DNA of 21,434 nucleotides. Source: a virus. Location of the stretch: positions 1 through 21,434 of the IMG/VR virus record IMGVR_UViG_3300040808_001895, one strand, 5' to 3'. The notes below the pieces were generated by a model. The model saw nothing but the letters and a program-made list of their open reading frames with translations. It had not been told where the DNA came from and did not search any database. Shown here piece after piece: positions 7,395 to 13,046 of this stretch (the first letter of the stretch is position 1; each line of letters starts with the position of its first letter). A program made the position numbers and the translations under genes.

Positions 7395-7568
7395 TTACGA
7401 CCCACAAGCTTCGCATTCCTCATCGTCCAGGTTGCACGTTGTTTCCTCATCCTCGTCAAGACTCTTAACGAAGTCATCCATACTAACGGGCTCATCCTTA
7501 ATTATCTTAACAACTTTAGGGTCTAACGGCACTTCTTGGCCCGTTGTTAAATCTACTTGTTTAGGCAT
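7395..7568 (-). CDS. Small acidic protein of unknown function
   Basis: A 57-residue reading frame starting at an ATG (MPKQVDLTTGQEVPLDPKVV) and ending DEEECEACGS-like, with three cysteines near the C-terminus and a strongly acidic second half. The start overlaps the end of the GIY-YIG gene by 16 bases, the same coupling used throughout this operon, which supports it as a real gene. I do not recognise the family. Confidence 0.6.
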   Translation of the reverse strand: MPKQVDLTTGQEVPLDPKVVKIIKDEPVSMDDFVKSLDEDEETTCNLDDEECEACGS

Positions 7569-7921
7569 TGTGTGTTGAATTTAGGTTTGTATTCTTGGAT
7601 TAATTGTAATTCTAATAATGAAGATTCTTCATTGTCCTCACACCTTATGTAACTAACGTACTGACAAGAATCAATCACTTCAGGCATTCCCCCCAACCTC
7701 TTATCTTTCCCATACATTAAGACCCTATTCCTAGCTTTAACGGCCTTACCTATCCTAATGGGCTTGTCATCCCATCCCCAAAAGATATAGACCCCACAAT
7801 CGTGATTTATTTGATCATCTGAGGCCGTGTAGGTCTTTAAGTCCCTAGACTCATTCATAACATACCAGCATTCACTAGCTGAGATTCGTAAAGTTTTACC
7901 CCTTAGAAGTATTGTCCTCAT
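7553..7921 (-). CDS. GIY-YIG domain nuclease
   Basis: A 122-residue protein. Residues 43-116 carry the GIY-YIG order: GVY at 43-45, RIG at 56-58 (in place of YIG) in PIRIGKAVKARNRV, arginines at 64 and 66, the catalytic-type Glu at E104 in LLELQLIQEYKPKFN, and the closing Asn N116. This family cuts DNA (UvrC N-domain, Slx1, homing enzymes). The Tyr-to-Arg change in the second motif is unusual and could lower or alter activity. There is no separate DNA-binding domain, so a repair or recombination role fits better than a classical homing endonuclease. It overlaps genes on both sides. Confidence 0.75.
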   Translation of the reverse strand: MRTILLRGKTLRISASECWYVMNESRDLKTYTASDDQINHDCGVYIFWGWDDKPIRIGKAVKARNRVLMYGKDKRLGGMPEVIDSCQYVSYIRCEDNEESSLLELQLIQEYKPKFNTQCLNK

Positions 7922-8084
7922 TCAATCGTTCAACTTTCTTTTCAATAAAACCCCTTTCAAGGTAGTACTTAATAAGCTTTGAATCTATGCTAGTCACTCG
8001 TTGGCCCTTCTGTATTACCCTCCCCCTTTGTCGGAAGTCTTTTAAGGCGTAGTATGCAGTTCTTACCCCACTAGGCACAACCAA
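7896..8084 (-). CDS. Small basic protein, unknown function
   Basis: Up to 62 residues, Lys/Arg-rich, with the phrase RGRVIQKGQRVTSIDSKLIKYYLERGFIEKK, a pattern common in short phage proteins where a beta-strand pair is followed by a helix. No ATG is available: TTG at 8084 or GTG at 8078 are the candidates, both inside or next to the end of the upstream gene. It overlaps the GIY-YIG gene by 26 bases. Reality is supported by operon packing rather than by a known family. Confidence 0.5.
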   Translation of the reverse strand: MVVPSGVRTAYYALKDFRQRGRVIQKGQRVTSIDSKLIKYYLERGFIEKKVERLNEDNTSKG

Positions 8085-8292
8085 ACCACTTCACGAGCGT
8101 AACAACAAGGATAACAAAGCCAGCTGAAAGCGTCATCATTAGCGCGGCTAACCAAGCGATCATAACAAAAGCCTTGCTTCTGCTAATTACCTTCTTCCCT
8201 AATTGGCTCTCTGTGAAGCATTTACGCATTTCAGTAGGGCCGCAATCACAACCCCTTGCTAGTAGTTCGCACTTAGTTTCCATATTAGGCAT
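8071..8292 (-). CDS. Small single-pass membrane protein with Cys-rich N-terminus
   Basis: A 73-residue protein starting MPNMETKCELLARGCDCGPT. The N-terminal part has four cysteines within about 30 residues; a strongly hydrophobic segment follows near residues 45-70 (AFVMIAWLAALMMTLSAGFV). I chose the ATG at 8292, which overlaps the preceding stop by eight bases, over an upstream start deep inside that gene. Function unknown. Membrane proteins among phage early genes sometimes act in superinfection exclusion, but nothing specific is visible here. Confidence 0.6.
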   Translation of the reverse strand: MPNMETKCELLARGCDCGPTEMRKCFTESQLGKKVISRSKAFVMIAWLAALMMTLSAGFVILVVTLVKWFGCA

Positions 8293-8539
8293 TTTCCACA
8301 TATTGATAAACTTCTTCGGTGTCCATAATGTCCAAATATATGGGATATCCTTCACCTTGAACACACCAGGTATTGAATTCTAGATACTCTATAGCCTCTT
8401 CCCTTGTTTGTCCGTCAAGTATTAGTATTTCTACCATACGTTGCTTAGAGTAAACAATCCTTGCTTCGGGTATTTCAACTATTCCAATAATAGCCTTATC
8501 AAACCCATCACAACGCATAGAGTTAACCCTAGTTCCCAT
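8285..8539 (-). CDS. Hypothetical protein
   Basis: An 84-residue protein (MGTRVNSMRCDGFDKAIIGI) with alternating beta-like and helical stretches and an acidic C-terminus (DIMDTEEVYQYVENA). No motif is recognised and there is no signal or membrane segment. It starts inside the last codons of the metallophosphoesterase and ends within the next gene, so it belongs to the same polycistronic message. Confidence 0.65.
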   Translation of the reverse strand: MGTRVNSMRCDGFDKAIIGIVEIPEARIVYSKQRMVEILILDGQTREEAIEYLEFNTWCVQGEGYPIYLDIMDTEEVYQYVENA

Positions 8540-9527
8540 AGATGTTCCCTTTTATGATTATTTTATTTTCAAAGGCCCAGCCGTCTTCTGTAACGTCAAG
8601 CATCCCAAAACCGTGAACCCAAACAAGTTTAGCCTTACCGTAATAGTCAGCGTTCAAGTTACACAAACATCCCATAGTAGCGCACATAATGTCCTGACCT
8701 AGGCCGTTCTTTATGTTGTAGGACTCTGATCGGTGAAGGTGTCCCTGAATGGCTGACGTTTTAAGTTCTTGGGCCATCTTCCTCGATGGGTTAACGCCAC
8801 TAATACCATACTCGTGCCCGTGAAGAACTAGAAGCCCGTTAGCGTCTATAATGGTTTGGTCGTGCAAGACTTCTATGCCGTATTCTTTAGTTCTGAAGAA
8901 TTGTTCAATCCCCATATTCATCCCGAAGTTCATCGACAAAAGACCAGCGATGTAAGGAGCGTTCTTATTCAAGTCCCTGAATAGCCTATTCTCGTGGTTA
9001 CCTAGCTTCCAAATGATCTTAGCCTTCGGGAACTCTTCGACTAGACCCTGAAAAAATTCTTGTGCTATTTCTATTTCACCTACCAGGTCAACACCGTCCC
9101 ACTTCTTAGCGTGGTTAGAAATAGAATAAAAGTCACACAAGTCCCCATTCAAAAGAATTCCATCTACGTCCCTTTCTTTGGCGTACATTAAAGCCGTTTT
9201 AAGGGCCTTTTCATCGTGATAGGGAAAGTGAATGTCGTTAAGGACTATCCAAGTACCTTCAGGAAGTTTAAACGTCTTAGAACCCTTCTTTAACGCTCTA
9301 GGGATTAACGCTTCAATTCCTCTTTCTACCCTCTTTCTGTTCTCCTTTGTTATTTTATTACAAGGAAGAATATTAGTCACTTGCCTCCTAACGCTATTAA
9401 TCTGCTTATCGGTTTGTTCAAACACTTCGGGGAAGGCTCTGACAACCATCCTAGCAATAGTCCTCTTAGGCTCCTTATGAAGCTGGTTCTCTTCTATATA
9501 TTGCCTAATTAGTTCTTTCTTAGTCAT
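8529..9527 (-). CDS. Metallophosphoesterase (calcineurin-like)
   Basis: A 332-residue two-metal phosphoesterase. All the family motifs are present in order: DIHFP (D98, H100), GDLCD (D129), GNHENR (N177, H178), LHGHE near 238 and GHLHR near 262. The first 85 residues are a charged helical extension (KKELIRQYIEENQL, DKQINSVRRQVTNIL) that may bind DNA or a partner. Substrates in this family include DNA ends, cyclic nucleotides and phosphoproteins; the neighbouring DNA genes make a nucleic-acid substrate likely, but it is not shown. No SbcC-like partner is in the window. The ATG overlaps the preceding gene by eight bases. Confidence 0.85.
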   Translation of the reverse strand: MTKKELIRQYIEENQLHKEPKRTIARMVVRAFPEVFEQTDKQINSVRRQVTNILPCNKITKENRKRVERGIEALIPRALKKGSKTFKLPEGTWIVLNDIHFPYHDEKALKTALMYAKERDVDGILLNGDLCDFYSISNHAKKWDGVDLVGEIEIAQEFFQGLVEEFPKAKIIWKLGNHENRLFRDLNKNAPYIAGLLSMNFGMNMGIEQFFRTKEYGIEVLHDQTIIDANGLLVLHGHEYGISGVNPSRKMAQELKTSAIQGHLHRSESYNIKNGLGQDIMCATMGCLCNLNADYYGKAKLVWVHGFGMLDVTEDGWAFENKIIIKGNIYGN

Positions 9528-9720
9528 TTAGAAGGCGCATTATAAGGTCAGGGTCGTAGTTCATCAACTTCGTTAGAATTCTTTGCTCTTGTTCCTTAGC
9601 CTCGTCATAGGCTTCCTTTGGATCGGTGCAACCTAGATTAGCGAAGAGTAAAGCACATTGGTGTAATGCTTCGTCTATCATCTCCTTAACCTTGGGGTCT
9701 GTATAGTATGGGCTACTCAT
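9520..9720 (-). CDS. Hypothetical small helical protein
   Basis: A 66-residue, mostly helical acidic protein (MSSPYYTDPKVKEMIDEALH, KEQEQRILTKLMNYDPDLIM). The start overlaps the end of the DUF1599-like gene by eight bases and the end overlaps the metallophosphoesterase start, so translation is coupled. No known family is recognised. Confidence 0.65.
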   Translation of the reverse strand: MSSPYYTDPKVKEMIDEALHQCALLFANLGCTDPKEAYDEAKEQEQRILTKLMNYDPDLIMRLLND

Positions 9721-9979
9721 TGTCTAGAATTAAGAGGATTACAAGATAACCAATTAAGTCCTTTATTGTATCCCCCTTACTTTCACTCACCTCCAGGTTC
9801 TCACTCTCCAACCTCTTTAGCTTGTCTGCTATCCTTGCTAGAATGCCGTTCTTCGCTGGTATGATCTCACCAAAAACCTCAACGTCATCAAAGGCACTAT
9901 TGCCGTAGTCTGCATTCTTGGAAAGTTGCAGTTCTTTAAGCTGGTCGTAGACCCTAGAAATTTGTTCGGCTCGTGTCAT
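9713..9979 (-). CDS. DUF1599 / nucleotide-modification-associated domain protein
   Basis: An 88-residue protein with the pattern KNADYGNSAFDDVEVFG...GILARIADKLKRLE...KDTIKDLIGYLVILL, i.e. a DYG motif, an RI-DK motif and a D-x3-Y/L helix, as in the DUF1599 family (also called nucleotide modification associated domain 1). These proteins resemble MazG-type all-helical folds and occur in phages, sometimes near base-modification genes; no such genes are visible here. I chose ATG 9979 because the 15 bases before it are identical to those before the next gene upstream (10215); an upstream ATG at 10012 would run into that leader and the previous gene. Confidence 0.65.
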   Translation of the reverse strand: MTRAEQISRVYDQLKELQLSKNADYGNSAFDDVEVFGEIIPAKNGILARIADKLKRLESENLEVSESKGDTIKDLIGYLVILLILDNE

Positions 9980-9994
9980 CTCTCTTTGGTGTTT
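9977..9994 (-). repeat. 18-base start-region repeat, copy 1
   Basis: On the minus strand AAACACCAAAGAGAG followed by the ATG of the DUF1599-like gene. It is identical over all 18 bases to the sequence around the start codon at 10215 and flanks differ on both sides. It probably is a shared or duplicated translation-initiation leader. Confidence 0.7.
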
Positions 9995-10005
9995 GTTATT
10001 AGGTA

Positions 10006-10215
10006 TTAGCAAACATTTTCTCGATCATACCTCCATTGATAAATTTTAGCATCAAGCTCTTTATTATCTAAAAGCCTTGGGTCTGCATTTAACCATTCTA
10101 AGAAATCTTGTACATCGTCATCTTCATGAAATATACTTCCAAATGCGACCATTGTTGTTGAGCAGTAAAGGGCTTTATAGCCATCTTCTGCATTTTCTAA
10201 AATTCTTACTGCCAT
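10006..10215 (-). CDS. Hypothetical small acidic protein
   Basis: A 69-residue protein (MAVRILENAEDGYKALYCST) with an acidic middle (HEDDDVQDFLEWLNADPRLL) and a WRYDRENVC end. No signal, membrane segment or known motif. It lies between NinG (37-base gap) and the DUF1599-like gene (26-base gap), one of the few places in the operon where genes do not overlap. Its start has the repeated leader. Confidence 0.6.
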   Translation of the reverse strand: MAVRILENAEDGYKALYCSTTMVAFGSIFHEDDDVQDFLEWLNADPRLLDNKELDAKIYQWRYDRENVC

Positions 10216-10230
10216 CTCTCTTTGGTGTTT
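10213..10230 (-). repeat. 18-base start-region repeat, copy 2
   Basis: Second copy of the AAACACCAAAGAGAG-ATG block, here at the start of the 69-residue gene. The two copies are 236 bases apart and in the same orientation. Confidence 0.7.
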
Positions 10231-10252
10231 ATGTGCATCATTGGGACTAATA

Positions 10253-10879
10253 TTAAAGGCTACTGATGTTTTTCCGCATCAAATCCACCTCATATAGCCC
10301 AGTCAATTCCGTTAACTCCCTCTTCAGTTTTATTCTATCCTCATTCTCAAGGTAGTAACCTTTTTTCTCAAAGTCAAGAACGAAGGCCCTGACAACGTCA
10401 CGAGCGGTAGCCAACTCAGGAATACTCCATTTGCCCGTTTTAAATACTTGTGGGAGCGTTTCTATCTCTTCTAGCAGTTCACTACCACCCACCAAAGAAA
10501 GTCCCTTAGAATAGCCTTGGCGGTTTCCTTCCATAAAACGATTATCGTACTTGGACTGACCCCAAATGTTTAATAGGTGGAACCTTAGAACGGGGTGAGT
10601 TGATCTAGCATAGTAGTGCCCAGCGTCCATAACACCTTCCTTGAAGGCCGAACCATTACTTATACAAGGGTGACCGTGGTCTATCAACCTGACGGCTTTG
10701 TTAACGTCCCTTTGCAGTTCCTCTAGCCAACGGGAATGAGTCCAAGTAGACTTCTTAGACATTATGCCATTTTGGAGATTTATTGCGCACTCCACGGAGC
10801 AAACCATTTGCTCTCTTTTGTTCTTCAGGAACATTGTCCCGCAACTCCAGCAAAGTGTTGAGCCGTGAGATTTCCTCAT
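10253..10879 (-). CDS. ninG: NinG-like recombination protein
   Basis: A 208-residue homologue of lambda NinG (Rap), a structure-specific nuclease factor that helps phage recombination at branched DNA. The N-terminal zinc motif is clear: C10-x2-C13 and C27-x3-C31 (LCWSCGTMF, MVCSVECA). The central block HPCISNGSAF...VMDAGHYYARSTHPVLRFHLLNIWGQSKYDNRFMEGN follows the NinG order. Two positions differ from the usual pattern: CISxG has Asn where Cys is common, and the N-x-H-x-Q-C element reads NIWGQS. The second metal or HNH-type site may therefore be altered. The first 41 codons lie inside the 3' end of the DnaA-like gene in another frame. It fits with the Erf, exonuclease and SSB genes of the neighbouring operon. 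Confidence 0.85.
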   Translation of the reverse strand: MRKSHGSTLCWSCGTMFLKNKREQMVCSVECAINLQNGIMSKKSTWTHSRWLEELQRDVNKAVRLIDHGHPCISNGSAFKEGVMDAGHYYARSTHPVLRFHLLNIWGQSKYDNRFMEGNRQGYSKGLSLVGGSELLEEIETLPQVFKTGKWSIPELATARDVVRAFVLDFEKKGYYLENEDRIKLKRELTELTGLYEVDLMRKNISSL

Positions 10880-11330
10880 TTAACAAAGGTAACAACTTGA
10901 TCTTAACCCACTTCTCTTTGACTTGGTCAAGATTGCCCTTAATAATTCGTAGGTTCTCTAGTGATCTCTTCCGCTCCTTAAATACCCGAAGCTTTAGCTT
11001 ATCATTCAGGTCAAAGATGGAAAGTTCTTGGTCTGTAAAAGCCTCTAGTTCATGTCCATGCATATCGGTGAAAGCCTTGGTAGCGTTTAGTATCAAATCA
11101 CGGTGAACCTCAGAAGGCTTCCTATCCGTGTAGTGGATAATTGTGGCGTGATCACGACCAATAAGGGAAGCTATTTCCCCAAGGGTTTTGTTGGTTAGCC
11201 CCCTAGCTATACTAGCATAAATGATACGGGTCTTAACTAGTGGCGTGGTTCTCGTGGTGGACATCACCTCACTAACGTCCGTTCCCATATAATCACAGGC
11301 AAAAAGGAGTACATCTCTAAGCTTCAGCAT
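10755..11330 (-). CDS. DnaA domain IV-type DNA-binding protein
   Basis: A 191-residue protein. Residues 1-80 match the C-terminal DNA-binding domain of DnaA: VSEVMSTTRTTPLVKTRIIY, then LGEIASLIGRDHATIIHYTD, including the signature RDHATIIH (59-66) that contacts DnaA boxes. The AAA+ ATPase part is absent. The rest (about 110-191) is charged and helical, likely coiled coil (KLKLRVFKERKRSLENLRII, LNEEISRLNTLLELRD). Such stand-alone domains may bind the phage origin, compete with host DnaA or act as a regulator. I start at the ATG at 11330, which overlaps the previous stop by 14 bases; a longer start would add 26 residues from inside the previous gene. It overlaps NinG by 125 bases. Confidence 0.85.
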   Translation of the reverse strand: MLKLRDVLLFACDYMGTDVSEVMSTTRTTPLVKTRIIYASIARGLTNKTLGEIASLIGRDHATIIHYTDRKPSEVHRDLILNATKAFTDMHGHELEAFTDQELSIFDLNDKLKLRVFKERKRSLENLRIIKGNLDQVKEKWVKIKLLPLLNEEISRLNTLLELRDNVPEEQKRANGLLRGVRNKSPKWHNV

Positions 11331-11523
11331 CTTCGAAAAGTTCAATAAATTTAGTAAAGGAGAAACGGCCTTCAACAACCCCAGCCTTCCGCATTGCAAA
11401 CCACACACCAGCCGCAGTATAAAGCGGAAGCATAGAGGGGTAAAGGTTGACCTTCAAAGTTCGGATAACGTCTTTTTCAAACGTCACCCCGTGGTGCTCT
11501 AATCTTTCAAATAGGTTTCTCAT
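11317..11523 (-). CDS. Hypothetical protein
   Basis: A 68-residue soluble protein (MRNLFERLEHHGVTFEKDVI) with a helical C-terminus (FSFTKFIELFEDAEA). I see no known motif. It is joined by ATGA overlap to the gene before it and overlaps the DnaA-like start by 14 bases, so it is part of the same message and may be a partner of the DnaA-like protein. Confidence 0.6.
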   Translation of the reverse strand: MRNLFERLEHHGVTFEKDVIRTLKVNLYPSMLPLYTAAGVWFAMRKAGVVEGRFSFTKFIELFEDAEA

Positions 11524-11876
11524 CTTAGTTCGAATTCTAGGTAAACAACGGGGCTATCGTTAAAGTCTTCAATGTAAAGGACGGGATCAAAATCTTTCAA
11601 CTCAGTACCTGGAGCGTCCTTAAAGTAGAAGTCTTCTATCTCTAGGGTAACGTCATACTCATTGTCAATCCTATTAACGTGGTTCGTCCACCCATCACTA
11701 AATGCCTCTTCGGTCTTGTACTCCGTTATGCTAACGGTAGCCTCACCGCTGAACGCAAACCTGAACCCTTCCTTAGAGTTGGGTATTATTTCAACCTTGT
11801 AGTCTACTTCCACGGAGTTTACTTCTTGCATCTCAGTTAACCCGTAGATGTCGTAAACGGTTATTCTTTGCTTCAT
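11520..11876 (-). CDS. Hypothetical acidic protein, first gene of the leftward accessory operon
   Basis: A 118-residue, very acidic, beta-rich protein (MKQRITVYDIYGLTEMQEVN, TLEIEDFYFKDAPGTELKDF). The acidity and size are reminiscent of DNA-mimic or inhibitor proteins, but no family is recognised, so this is only an observation. I start at the ATG at 11876, not at a TTG seven codons upstream, because a TAGCTTTG box lies at 11895-11902, leaving an 18-base leader. It is joined to the next gene by an ATGA. Confidence 0.6.
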   Translation of the reverse strand: MKQRITVYDIYGLTEMQEVNSVEVDYKVEIIPNSKEGFRFAFSGEATVSITEYKTEEAFSDGWTNHVNRIDNEYDVTLEIEDFYFKDAPGTELKDFDPVLYIEDFNDSPVVYLEFELR

Positions 11877-11894
11877 TGTTTTTATTGTTTGCAA

Positions 11895-11902
11895 CAAAGC
11901 TA
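11895..11902 (-). promoter_or_regulatory. TAGCTTTG promoter box of the accessory operon
   Basis: Perfect match to TAnnTTTG on the minus strand, 18 bases before the ATG at 11876. The region 20-30 bases upstream is T-rich (it is the U-tract of the tail-tube terminator) without a clear TTTG. It is the only candidate start for the long leftward operon. Confidence 0.6.
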
Positions 11903-11918
11903 ATGTAAATAATTGGAT

Positions 11919-11943
11919 AAAAAAAAAGGAGGCCGAAGCCTCC
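11919..11943 (-). terminator. Rho-independent terminator after the tail tube gene
   Basis: On the minus strand: GGAGGC, TTCG loop, GCCTCC, then nine T. It lies 24 bases after the stop of the tail tube gene and should isolate that gene from the accessory operon, whose promoter follows within 20 bases. Confidence 0.88.
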
Positions 11944-11966
11944 CTTAAACAAATACAGAAAACTAA

Positions 11967-12383
11967 TTAAGGAGCAACCCCAAGAGTGAGCGCACCAGTA
12001 ACACGGAAAGACATAGATAGGTTAACCGCTGAATCAATGCTAGCAGTAATGTTCATAGCAGTAATGTAGCAGCTTCCTGAAATCTGAAAGTCACCTGGAT
12101 CGGTTCCACCGTAAACGAAGGTTAAGATAGTACCAGACTTTTGGTCAGCCATCAGAGTGGTAAGGTTTGATCCGTCAGACTCAAGGTGGAAATCAGCGGA
12201 AAAGTCAGCGGAACGAGTTCCAGCTATACCCGTATAATCTCCATTCCCTTCGTAAGAAGTGGTATCAATCTCGTTAGTAGTGATGTTCATTGCCGAACTA
12301 ACCACCCCAGCGATTGCCGCATTCGTTGCTGGTGTTGCTGAATCAGTTTGAATACGGACATAAAGCCCATCCATCTTAGCCAT
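11967..12383 (-). CDS. Probable major tail (tube) protein
   Basis: A 138-residue protein, Thr/Ser/Ala-rich and beta-rich, that looks like a small tail tube subunit of the TP901-1 major tail type: it starts MAKMDGLYVRIQTDSATPAT, has SAMNITTNEIDTTSYEGNGD and RSADFSADFHLE in the middle, and ends SMSFRVTGALTLGVAP with the SITGSC-like strand before it. Tube subunits stack as rings around the tape measure. It is encoded opposite to and far from the other tail genes, alone, with its own TATATTTG promoter and terminators on each side, as expected for a protein needed in very high copy. The ATG is supported by the promoter 21 bases upstream. I have no structure search to exclude another virion protein. 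Confidence 0.7.
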   Translation of the reverse strand: MAKMDGLYVRIQTDSATPATNAAIAGVVSSAMNITTNEIDTTSYEGNGDYTGIAGTRSADFSADFHLESDGSNLTTLMADQKSGTILTFVYGGTDPGDFQISGSCYITAMNITASIDSAVNLSMSFRVTGALTLGVAP

Positions 12384-12404
12384 TTCAAGTCTTTTTGATT
12401 ACCA

Positions 12405-12412
12405 CAAATATA
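12405..12412 (-). promoter_or_regulatory. TATATTTG promoter of the tail tube gene
   Basis: Perfect TAnnTTTG on the minus strand, 21 bases before the ATG at 12383. Its first T and A form part of the U-tract of the terminator just upstream, so stop and restart of transcription are fused. Confidence 0.7.
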
Positions 12413-12431
12413 AAAGGGGGCCAAAGCCCCC
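12412..12431 (-). terminator. Rho-independent terminator after the recombination operon
   Basis: On the minus strand: GGGGGC-type stem (12431-12426 with 12421-12416), loop TTTG, then TTTTATATTTG. The stem is six G-C pairs. The U-run is short but the stem is strong. It ends transcription from the ssb operon before the tail tube promoter. Confidence 0.75.
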
Positions 12432-12516
12432 CTATAAACTCAAACCCCCACGGGCTGCAACCCTGTCACTCCCCAATGTTTAGACTATGCAAACCTACAA
12501 AAGGGCGTGATGGTGG

Positions 12517-12684
12517 TTATGAGTTGAAGTCTGCTACGGTTATAGAGTCGGGGTCTGTCCCACTTATTGGGAAGTCGGCTCTTTGTCCAAGGTCGGGGTC
12601 ACTAAAGTAGTAACGCCCATCATACTGGAAGTAAAGTAGCCCGTGATTGTTAACCCTCATTCTAGTGTTTTTAGGAATGTCCAT
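12517..12684 (-). CDS. Small hypothetical protein after ssb
   Basis: A 55-residue frame (MDIPKNTRMRVNNHGLLYFQ, then YDGRYYFSDPDLGQ) with an acidic C-terminus (DPDSITVADFNS). It starts three bases after the ssb stop, so it is translationally coupled. It looks like a compact beta-hairpin protein; I know no family. The 85 bases between its stop and the terminator hold nothing I can identify. Confidence 0.6.
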   Translation of the reverse strand: MDIPKNTRMRVNNHGLLYFQYDGRYYFSDPDLGQRADFPISGTDPDSITVADFNS

Positions 12685-12687
12685 AGC

Positions 12688-13020
12688 TTAGAACGGTAGT
12701 CCGTCTGAGGATTCACTTGCACCCCCTTTGCTTTCGGAACCCATAAAGGTCAGCGTGTCCACGGCTAGGTTTAAATAACCCTTATCACCTTTCGCACTTA
12801 CCCAAGGTTTTCCGCTGACGGCTACCTTAATTGACTTGACATCCTTAAAGAAGGGCCATAGCTTTTCCGCTCTTACCCCATACATCGAACAACTAACCCA
12901 AGCGGTTGAATCTTTACCCGTCTTAACGGCTATTGAGAAAGACAAACGGCACGGCTTATCCCCCATTGCTTCCGTGAACTTGTGTGTTGCTGAGTTACCA
13001 GCACAATTAAGATTTAGCAT
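12688..13020 (-). CDS. ssb: Single-stranded DNA-binding protein
   Basis: A 110-residue protein with the layout of a short phage SSB: an N-terminal OB-fold (FSIAVKTGKDSTAWVSCSMY, AEKLWPFFKDVKSIKVAVSG, GYLNLAVDTLTFMGS), a Gly/Ser linker and the C-terminal tip SSDGLPF, which resembles the SSB interaction tail (DDDIPF). It would coat single strands during replication and recombination and recruit partners through the tip. The ATG follows an A-rich leader without a Shine-Dalgarno sequence. It is third in the operon after Erf and exonuclease. Confidence 0.85.
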   Translation of the reverse strand: MLNLNCAGNSATHKFTEAMGDKPCRLSFSIAVKTGKDSTAWVSCSMYGVRAEKLWPFFKDVKSIKVAVSGKPWVSAKGDKGYLNLAVDTLTFMGSESKGGASESSDGLPF

Positions 13021-13046
13021 CTTTTTATTTTTTTGCTAAGTTAACA

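Noticed and set aside
7335-7526. 63-residue plus-strand frame after the terminator
   Set aside because: It is antisense to the promoter of the zinc-ribbon gene and to the coupled 57-residue gene.
12395-12610. 71-residue plus-strand frame opposite the tail tube promoter
   Set aside because: It runs through the terminator hairpin and the opposite-strand 55-residue gene, and has a low-complexity, unstructured sequence.
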